6,279 nucleotides of DNA from Candidatus Methanoprimaticola hominis (GTDB taxonomy: Archaea > Thermoplasmatota > Thermoplasmata > Methanomassiliicoccales > Methanomethylophilaceae), in the NCBI GenBank assembly GCA_006954465.1, contig LVVU01000150.1, positions 1 to 6,279 of the forward strand. The letters run 5' to 3'. A model generated the notes under the pieces. That model ran no database searches and was not told where the DNA came from. It saw nothing but the letters and a program-made list of their open reading frames with translations. Both the position numbers and the translations under genes were made by a program. Shown piece by piece: positions 1-5,123 of this stretch (position 1 is the first letter of the stretch; each line of letters begins with the position of its first letter).

Positions 1-46
1 TTTCTTACAGAGTCTTTATTACACGAAGTTAGAGAGTAATACGGAT
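1..46. other. AT-rich sequence after the hydantoinase remnant
   Basis: The first 60 bases contain only 20 G or C, far below the rest of the window. No gene, hairpin or recognisable element is visible in these 46 bases. It may be foreign or non-coding DNA joined at the 27-bp repeat. Confidence 0.4.
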
Positions 47-70
47 TCAGAATACGTATGCACCAACGGT

Positions 71-97
71 ACCAACTCGCATGTCACCTAGCTTGTA
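71..97. repeat. 27-bp direct repeat, copy 1 (at the aberrant hydantoinase C-terminus)
   Basis: This 27-bp stretch is identical to 558-584. The flanking bases differ on both sides (ggt/g here against tcc/a there). On the minus strand it encodes YKLGDMRVG, entered in the same codon phase as copy 2. It lies exactly where the hydantoinase homology stops. Beyond it only seven codons remain before TGA, and the DNA turns AT-rich. Confidence 0.95.
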
Positions 98-557
98 GAC
101 CTTCGATGAAGCCCCGATCCCTACGATGGGCATGTCGAATCCGATTCCGCATCTAACGACGCCATCGCCGCCGAACAGCGCTCTGCGGAGCAGGAACTCC
201 GTGGAATCGTCCACTTCCCCGTCTCCGCGGTCCTCGGTCAGGGCGGTCTTCAGGATCTCCCTTCCGATCCTGAGGATAATCGCCCTCCTCCCGGCTTCCA
301 CGAACGATTCCGGTGTCATCCCGGCCTTCTCGGATATGATGCGCAATCCGATCTCGGACGCTTCTGTTCCCATATCGGTGTAGACGCCCGTCGCGGCCAG
401 AAGGTCCGTGGGGGTGAAGGAGATCCTCCGGATGTATCCGAACCTCTCCAGGAGGTCCGCGTCGATATCGGTCGTCCTGCATCCCAGTGTAGCGGCCGCC
501 TCCGTTATGGATGCGGGGGCATCGGAGATCATCTTCAGGAATGATTCCTCTGCATCC

Positions 558-584
558 ACCAACTCGCATGTCACCTAGCTTGTA
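558..584. repeat. 27-bp direct repeat, copy 2 (at the hydantoinase frame break)
   Basis: Exact second copy of 71-97, offset 487 bp. The minus-strand hydantoinase frame enters it as SSD-YKLGDMRVG and becomes nonsense after it. The family-like sequence resumes one base out of phase, from about position 568. It falls in a weakly conserved linker between the ATPase core and the C-terminal part. Confidence 0.95.
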
Positions 585-1679
585 ATCCGAAGACAAAATG
601 CACATCTCGTAGTCCGACGCGCTGGGGGATCTCAGATGGGCGAGCGTCTCTGGCCACATCCTCGCGGCGATGCAGAGCGGGATTGCCCTTATCGGCGATA
701 TCCCGACCTTTCCCCTCTTCACGAATATACGGCTGTCCCCGCCCATCCCGGCGGTGTCCACCCTGGCGGCGGAGATGTGGGTCCGTTTCCCTCCCACGGT
801 TATCCCCTCGGGGTCCACGGACGGCATGCCTCCGCGGATGACCCCGATGTCAGTGGTCGTTCCTCCGATATCCACGACAACCGCATCACTGATGCCGGTC
901 ATGGCCATGGCCCCCATCATGCTGGCGGCCGGCCCGGATATGACGGTCTCGACAGGTCTCAGACGGGCCATGGATTCGCCCATCAGCGAACCGTTGCCGC
1001 GTACCACCAGCAACGGAGCATCCACCTCCAGTTCCGCCATGACTTCCTTGACGGAGTCGATGAGGCTGCTCATCACGGGTATGAGTCCCGCATCGATCAC
1101 GCATGTCGAACCGCGCACATGGAATCCGAGGTTGGACGAGAGCTCGTGACCGCATACCGCGGGTATCCCGAGGATCTCCGATACCATGTCGCGCACCTTC
1201 AGCTCGTGCTCGGGGTTGCGAACGGACATGAGGGAGCTTATGGCGAAGGCATCGACCTTGCCTCTCATGGATTCGATGAACGCCCTTGCGGATTCCACAT
1301 CCAATCTGTCCTCCTCCCCGCCGTGGAGGCTGTGGCCTCCGGAGATGTCGATGCGGTGTTCGGGGAGGGTCTCTCCTTCGTACTTCCTTCCGATCGATAC
1401 GAGGGCCACGCGTCCGTGCCTCCCCTCGACCACCGCGTTGGTGGCGAGGGTCGACGAAAGCGACACAATATCCGTTCTGCGCAGGAGGTCCCTGTCCAAT
1501 CCGAAGATGGAATCGCGGATCCCTTCGGAGAGGTCGCGGTGAGTGGTGCGGGATTTGCTCTTCCCGAGCACTTCCCCCGTCTCCATGTCGACCAGCACGG
1601 AATCGGTGAACGTTCCGCTGGTGTCTATGCCGAGTCCTATGGTCATGGTGGTTGCCGGAGCAAGGATGTCTTTACGCCG

Positions 1680-2590
1680 TTAAAGAGATGATAGGTCCGC
1701 CTCGTCCTCCCGGCCCTTCCGTTCCAGGATGAACAGCGACAGGAGGATCATGACCATCCCGACGGCGGCCTCGGGAGTAACCGCCTCCCCGAACACAATG
1801 AATCCGACGACGGTGGCGGCGAACGGCTCCACGAAGGTTATGATGGCGGCCTTGCCCGCCTCCATCCTGTTGATCCCCACGTTGTACAGACCGAAGGGCA
1901 CGAGGGTCATGAGGACCCCTAGTCCAAGCATCATGGCCAGGTTCTGCCACGAGGCGAACATCAATCCGAATGCCGAGGGGAGGTCTGCGAAGGGTGCGAG
2001 CCCGATGGCGCAGAACATCGCCGAGTACAGCATTATCGTCGGTGTCGAGCGTCCCTTGGACGCGGCCTTCTTGGATCCGAGCGTGTAGAGGCTGTAGAAC
2101 AGCCCCGAAGCCGTTCCCAGAGCTATCCCGATGAGATCCATCGATCCCGGGGCCGTGATGAGGCCGGTGCACAGGATGCATCCCAGGAACGCGACCACGA
2201 CGGGATGAGCTTCGATCTCGTGAGCTTCTCGTGGAAAAGGGGGACGGACAGGGCCACGACGATGAACGGGGACAGATACTGGAGCACGGTGGAAAGCGAA
2301 AGCGAGATGCGCTCCATCGATCCGAAGTAGCAGACCGAGTTCAGCAGGGTCCCGACAATCCCTATGATTGCGAACAGGACGATGTCCGAGCGATCCACGG
2401 CCAGCATCCTGCGGTGACGAAGGATGATGAAGGCTGCGAAGGCTATCGCGACGATGATGTACCTTATGCAGGTCATCTGCACCGGCGAGAAGCCTTCGGC
2501 GGACAGGTACCTTACGAATATCCCCAGGAATCCCCATAGGACGCCGGCGGCGAGCGCGGCCAGAACTCCGATGCGTTCCGAGGGGTCCAT
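1680..2590 (-). pseudogene. EamA/DMT-family membrane permease, split by a one-base frameshift
   Basis: Drug/metabolite-transporter superfamily protein expected to have about ten membrane helices in two homologous halves, moving small metabolites across the cytoplasmic membrane. The first half (ATG 2590, MDPSERIGVLAALAAGVLWG) is good for 129 residues, through LFHEKLTRSKLI. The second half resumes in another frame as PVVVAFLGCILCTGLI and runs 174 residues to TAA at 1680-1682, with typical SGLFYSLYTLGSKKA and AAIITFVEPFAATVVGFIVFGEAVT motifs. Adding one base to the G run at 2202-2204 gives a continuous protein of about 303 residues, the normal EamA length. Start 2590 is preferred over a GTG at 2653 because the extra 21 residues are hydrophilic and unlike the family, and a TATA-like box sits about 22 bp upstream of 2590. 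Substrate unknown; the hydantoinase 33 nt downstream hints at a cyclic amide or amino-acid derivative (inference). The frameshift could be real or a homopolymer error. Confidence 0.85.
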
Positions 2591-2609
2591 GACGGCCCAT
2601 GGAGGTGTC

Positions 2610-2616
2610 GTATATG
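2610..2616 (-). promoter_or_regulatory. TATA-like box for the permease-hydantoinase unit
   Basis: The minus strand reads CATATA in an otherwise GC-rich stretch, centred about 22 bp before the permease ATG at 2590. That places the transcript start at or very near the start codon, as in leaderless archaeal mRNAs. No purine-rich Shine-Dalgarno precedes the ATG, which fits. Confidence 0.4.
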
Positions 2617-2686
2617 ATTGTTCTCGATGGCATCCTGGCTGGTGAAGCGGCACCTTCTCTTTCCTCCGAACAGTCAGGGGGATGCG

Positions 2687-2753
2687 ATCGTTTTCCGATT
2701 CGGATTATCGTTTTAAACGAATACGAACGCAAATGAACGCAAATAAACGATAA
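2687..2753. promoter_or_regulatory. Helically phased AACG / CGTTTT array, likely operator
   Basis: AACG starts at 2716, 2726, 2736 and 2746, an exact 10-bp period, within units resembling GAACGCAAAT. In the opposite orientation, ATCGTTTT occurs at 2687-2694 and 2707-2714, 20 bp apart. All would therefore lie on about one face of the helix, immediately upstream of the AlbA_2 gene's TATA-like box. This is the expected layout of a cooperative operator. The binding protein is unknown; the adjacent gene, which has putative DNA-binding domains, is the obvious candidate (inference). Confidence 0.55.
2708..2753. repeat. 46-bp direct repeat, copy A (upstream of AlbA_2 gene)
   Basis: Matches 4050-4095 over 46 bp with one mismatch (C at 2730, T at 4072). 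It ends 25 bp before the ATG at 2779. Its outer parts form a 9-bp inverted repeat, TTATCGTTT at 2705-2713 and AAACGATAA at 2745-2753. The left arm of this extends three bases beyond the shared repeat and is not conserved in copy B. Confidence 0.95.
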
Positions 2754-2757
2754 ATAG
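2750..2757 (+). promoter_or_regulatory. TATA-like box for the AlbA_2 gene
   Basis: The sequence ATAAATA is centred about 26 bp upstream of the ATG at 2779, the standard archaeal TATA-to-start distance for a leaderless transcript. It overlaps the end of repeat A, so a protein bound to the repeat would compete with TBP/TFB. Confidence 0.5.
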
Positions 2758-2778
2758 AGGGAATCGCATGTTGTTTGC

Positions 2779-4047
2779 ATGATGGAGGACGAGCATACAG
2801 AGTTCAAGAGGGAGTACACTCCCAAGATGTTCAAGAACGTCGTTGCCTTCCTGAATACGGAGGGCGGTTCCATATACGTGGGAATCGACGACTCCGGCGA
2901 CGTCGTAGGCGTTTCCGATCCTGATTCCCAGGCCAACTCCATCGTTTCCGGAATCGCTGACAACATACGTCCCGATTCTATGATGTTCGTAAGACTCAGC
3001 AATGTCTCGATGGATGGACATCCGGTCATAAGGGTGGATATAGCAGAGGGTTGCGAGAAGCCGTATTATTGGAAGGAGAAGGGATTGAAGGAGGGAGGCG
3101 TATTCATCCGTCGCGGTCCTGCATCCATCCCTGCCTCCGATCCGTTGATCGTGAGGATGATCAACGAATCTCGGAACACCCCTTATGAGGACCTGCCATC
3201 GTTGAAGCAGAATCTGACCTTCGACTATGCGGCCAAGGTCTTCCGCGATCGCGGACTGGAACTGGGCGAGACCCAGATGAGATCGCTGGGGATGATGGAT
3301 GGGGAGATGTACACGAACCTGGCTCTGATCCTATCCGATCAGTGTCCTCAGGGGATCAAGATGGCCGTGTTCGATGATGAGTACAAGTCCGGATTCCTCG
3401 ATCGCGAAGAAGCGACAGGTTCCCTCTTCAGGCAGTTCGATATCGCATACGACTTCGTTCAGAAGCACAACAACAAGCGCTCCGTGATAGAAGGTAAGGT
3501 CCGGCGCGATATCCGCGATTATCCGGAGGCAGCAGTCAGGGAGGTCATCGTGAACGCCCTTGTACACAGGGATTACGCCATCAGCGGTAGCATCCTGATC
3601 TCCATGTTCGGAGACGGGATGACCGTATCCTCTATAGGGGGGATGGTTCGCGGTCTGGACATTGAGGATCTGATGATGGGGGTGTCTTCCAGAAGGAATG
3701 AGAAGCTCGCCTCTGTGATGTATCGCCTGGGTTACATGGAGTCGTATGGAACCGGGATCCCGCGCATAATGGGTCTGTATCGCGATTCTGTGCAGATGCC
3801 GAGGATCGAGACGAGTACGAGCGTGTTCAAGATCACGCTTCCGAAGATCTCCACAGATGTTCTGAGCGCGGATGCGGCCAAGGTCGTTTCCAGATACTCG
3901 TCCGGGGATGTGTTCACAAGAGCGGATTTGGAGGAAGAATTCTCCTTCACCAGGAGCCACTCGTATGAGGTGGTCAGAGAGCTGCTGACGAAGGGAGCGG
4001 CGGATCAGATCGGAACCGGAAGAGGCACATCGTACAGATTGCGTTGA
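2779..4047 (+). CDS. AlbA_2-domain, GHKL-like ATP-binding predicted transcriptional regulator (COG2865 type)
   Basis: 422 residues, a usual length for this family of predicted DNA-binding regulators; the biochemical role is poorly known. The N-terminal AlbA_2 (Schlafen-like) domain covers about residues 4-120, with EFK at 8-10 and NTEGGSIYVGIDDSGDVVGV at 26-45. A GHKL/HATPase_c_4-like domain follows at about 250-355, with REVIVNALVHRDY at 254-266 (N-box asparagine N259) and LGYMESYGTGIPRI at 317-330. The usual NPGG-type glycine motif is here SSIGGM (284-289), a divergence that may affect ATP binding. The C-terminal 65 or so residues look like a winged helix. ATG 2779 suits a leaderless start; ATG 2782 is equally possible and costs one residue. 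The gene is bracketed by 46-bp repeats, starting 25 bp after copy A and ending 2 bp before copy B. It is less GC-rich than its neighbours (31/60 at 2821-2880 against 39/60 at 4561-4620). Autoregulation through the repeat, and mobility, are inferences. Confidence 0.88.
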   Translation: MMEDEHTEFKREYTPKMFKNVVAFLNTEGGSIYVGIDDSGDVVGVSDPDSQANSIVSGIADNIRPDSMMFVRLSNVSMDGHPVIRVDIAEGCEKPYYWKEKGLKEGGVFIRRGPASIPASDPLIVRMINESRNTPYEDLPSLKQNLTFDYAAKVFRDRGLELGETQMRSLGMMDGEMYTNLALILSDQCPQGIKMAVFDDEYKSGFLDREEATGSLFRQFDIAYDFVQKHNNKRSVIEGKVRRDIRDYPEAAVREVIVNALVHRDYAISGSILISMFGDGMTVSSIGGMVRGLDIEDLMMGVSSRRNEKLASVMYRLGYMESYGTGIPRIMGLYRDSVQMPRIETSTSVFKITLPKISTDVLSADAAKVVSRYSSGDVFTRADLEEEFSFTRSHSYEVVRELLTKGAADQIGTGRGTSYRLR

Positions 4048-4049
4048 AT

Positions 4050-4095
4050 TCGTTTTAAACGAATACGAACGTAAATGAACGCAAATAAACGATAA
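4050..4095. repeat. 46-bp direct repeat, copy B (downstream of AlbA_2 gene)
   Basis: Near-identical to 2708-2753 with one mismatch and an offset of 1342 bp. It begins 2 bp after the TGA of the AlbA_2 gene and retains all four AACG units (4058, 4068, 4078, 4088) and the CGTTTT (4051-4056). It lies 116 bp upstream of the MBL-fold gene start, so it could also act on that gene. Confidence 0.95.
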
Positions 4096-4211
4096 TCCCA
4101 GATTCTATGAGTCGATATCCTTGGTGTCGGGAGGGATCCCGGAATCCGGATGAAGGCAAATGTGGAATACCCGATGGTCATAATCGAACCCGAATCAGCG
4201 AAGGTGATGAG
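4096..4211. other. Intergenic leader before the MBL-fold gene
   Basis: This 116-bp stretch can be read as a 35-codon in-frame extension of the MBL gene from ATG 4107, but the peptide is not protein-like for the family. It contains a small CGGGA/TCCCG hairpin near 4128-4141. No clear TATA box stands out; the AT-rich end of repeat B and the CATAATC near 4174-4180 are the only weak candidates. Confidence 0.4.
4203..4208 (+). promoter_or_regulatory. Shine-Dalgarno site of the MBL-fold gene
   Basis: GGTGAT complements the archaeal 16S rRNA 3' end and lies 3 nt before the ATG at 4212. It decides the start in favour of 4212 rather than the upstream in-frame ATG at 4107. It also implies that this mRNA has a leader, unlike the other genes here. 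Confidence 0.75.
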
Positions 4212-5087
4212 ATGTACGAGCTGGAGCACATCGGAGGGGACACGTATTGCATCCGGAGTCCGACCAACATCGGGGTCGTGAAGACCGGGGAGGACACGGT
4301 ATGCATAATCGATAGCGGCAACGACAAGGACGCTGGCAGGAAGGTGCGGCAGGTCCTCGATGCCAACGGCTGGAAGCTGGGTGCGATATACAACACCCAT
4401 TCCCATGCCGACCATATCGGCGGGAACAGGTATCTCCAGGACCAGTACGGTTGCGACGTATTCGCGAACGGGATCGAATGCGACCTCGTCAATCACACCC
4501 GGATGGAACCCATAATGCTCTACGGCGGATCCCCGATGAAGGACCTATGCCACAAGATGACCATGGCCAAGGAGAGCAGGGCCAGACCCATCGAGGAGGG
4601 TCGCGATCTCGAGACGATCCCCCTTCCCGGTCATTCCATGGACATGGTGGGTTTCAGGACCGGGGACGACGTGGTCTTCCTCGGCGACTGCCTGGCGAGC
4701 AGGCAGACCATCGACAAGTACGGCGTGGTCTTCATCCACGACATAGCGGATTACCTCGCCACCTTGGAGAAGGTCAAGGGGCTGGAGGCGGAGATGTTCA
4801 TCCCTGCTCATTGCGAGCCAACGAAGGACATCGCACCTCTCGCCGAGTACAATATCGAGAAGACCCTGGAGGTCGCCGACAGGATCATCGGCATGTGCTC
4901 CGAGCCATCGTCCTTCGAGGACATCCTCGCGAAGGTGTTCGACGAATACTCGCTGAGGATGAGCCTGGAGCAGTACTACTTCGTCGGAAGCACCGTCCGC
5001 TCCTATCTCGCATGGATGAAGGACGAAGGGAGGATGGACTGCTCCTTCGAGGACAACAGGATGCTCTGGAATAGCGTCCGGTCGTGA
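4212..5087 (+). CDS. MBL-fold (metallo-beta-lactamase superfamily) metal hydrolase
   Basis: A 291-residue cytoplasmic hydrolase with a complete two-metal site: HSHADH at 63-68 (H63, H65, D67, H68), H141 in PLPGHS, D159 in FLGDC and H200 in PAHC. The N-terminus (YELEHIGGDTYCIRSPTNIGVV, then CIIDSGNDKDAG) is the usual opening strand set of glyoxalase-II-like members. The roughly 90 residues after H200 form a helical tail (NIEKTLEVADRIIG, then a WMKDEG-type small domain) seen in several uncharacterised subfamilies. The true substrate cannot be read from sequence; a thioester, lactone or phosphoester are all possible. The start is set by the Shine-Dalgarno at 4203-4208 and by good family-like sequence beginning only there. 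It is transcribed toward argH and separated from it by a shared hairpin. Nothing suggests a membrane segment or signal peptide. Confidence 0.9.
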   Translation: MYELEHIGGDTYCIRSPTNIGVVKTGEDTVCIIDSGNDKDAGRKVRQVLDANGWKLGAIYNTHSHADHIGGNRYLQDQYGCDVFANGIECDLVNHTRMEPIMLYGGSPMKDLCHKMTMAKESRARPIEEGRDLETIPLPGHSMDMVGFRTGDDVVFLGDCLASRQTIDKYGVVFIHDIADYLATLEKVKGLEAEMFIPAHCEPTKDIAPLAEYNIEKTLEVADRIIGMCSEPSSFEDILAKVFDEYSLRMSLEQYYFVGSTVRSYLAWMKDEGRMDCSFEDNRMLWNSVRS

Positions 5088-5098
5088 AAGTGGAAGAT

Positions 5099-5120
5099 GC
5101 CGGCGGCTGTTCCCGCCGGC
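5099..5120. terminator. Bidirectional hairpin terminator between convergent genes
   Basis: GCCGGCGG (5099-5106) and CCGCCGGC (5113-5120) form a perfect 8-bp all-GC stem with a 6-nt loop. It lies 11 nt after the MBL TGA and 3 nt past the argH TGA, inside the 36-bp gap. No long T tract follows on either strand, so it may act as a transcript-end stabiliser rather than an intrinsic terminator. Confidence 0.65.
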
Positions 5121-5123
5121 TGT

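Larger units (their letters stand above)
47..1646 (-). pseudogene. Hydantoinase/oxoprolinase-family ATPase (HyuA-like), frameshifted and C-terminally truncated
   Basis: Family members hydrolyse cyclic amides such as hydantoins or 5-oxoproline with ATP, in the cytoplasm. The substrate cannot be told here. Frame 1 (ATG at 1646) gives about 354 good residues: phosphate-binding IDTSGTFTD at 7-15, STLATNAVVEG at 65-75, GHELSSNLG at 166-174, SGPAAS at 237-242, second ATP motif VVDIGGTTTDIG at 257-268, and DTAGMGGDS at 297-305. The frame then fails inside the repeat at 558-584. Homology resumes in the +1 frame (ELVDAEESF, FTPTDLLAATGVYTD, up to MPIVGIGASSKVY) and ends at TGA 47-49. The family normally continues past the IGA motif with an LG..V.P....V.NA.GA segment; here it is replaced by the repeat-encoded YKLGDMRVG plus TVGAYVF. 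The second G of the usual DTGGT motif is S10. It lies 33 nt downstream of the permease, so probably cotranscribed. No Shine-Dalgarno is seen. Family is secure; inactivity is inferred. Confidence 0.5.
2591..2778. other. Divergent intergenic region between the permease and AlbA_2 gene
   Basis: This 188-bp region has no convincing ORF. It carries promoters for two genes facing away from each other: a TATA-like box near the permease end, and the phased repeat array and TATA-like box near the AlbA_2 gene. A protein bound at the array could in principle affect both directions. Confidence 0.7.

Noticed and set aside
20..45. Similarity to a loxP arm or sequencing linker (ACGAAGTTA)
   Set aside because: Only nine bases match and the rest of the site is absent; likely chance.
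575..577. TAG codon in the resumed hydantoinase frame, which could be pyrrolysine
   Set aside because: The frame upstream of this TAG has no hydantoinase similarity, so reading through it would not restore the protein.
71..584. CRISPR array from the 27-bp repeats
   Set aside because: Only two copies, 460 bp apart, inside a coding gene.
574..590. Programmed +1 frameshift in the hydantoinase at CTA-GGT
   Set aside because: The break falls within a repeat that also marks the C-terminal damage, so mutation is the simpler explanation; no known stimulatory signal is seen.
1070..1084. 15-bp identity with 5279-5293
   Set aside because: Both lie in coding sequence on the minus strand and encode the same short IPVM peptide in unrelated proteins; no further similarity on either side.
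636..1691. Long plus-strand open frames opposite the hydantoinase
   Set aside because: Low-complexity, His/Gly/Arg- or Pro/Ser-rich peptides typical of the antisense of GC-rich coding DNA; the minus strand has clear family motifs.
2207..3029. Long minus-strand frame running from the permease C-terminal half up through the AlbA_2 promoter and start
   Set aside because: Only the part below about 2204 resembles EamA. The upstream part is out of frame with the permease N-half and antisense to the AlbA_2 gene and its repeat; it is a by-product of the frameshift.
4107..4211. 35-residue N-terminal extension of the MBL protein from ATG 4107
   Set aside because: No family-like sequence in it, and a good Shine-Dalgarno directly precedes ATG 4212.
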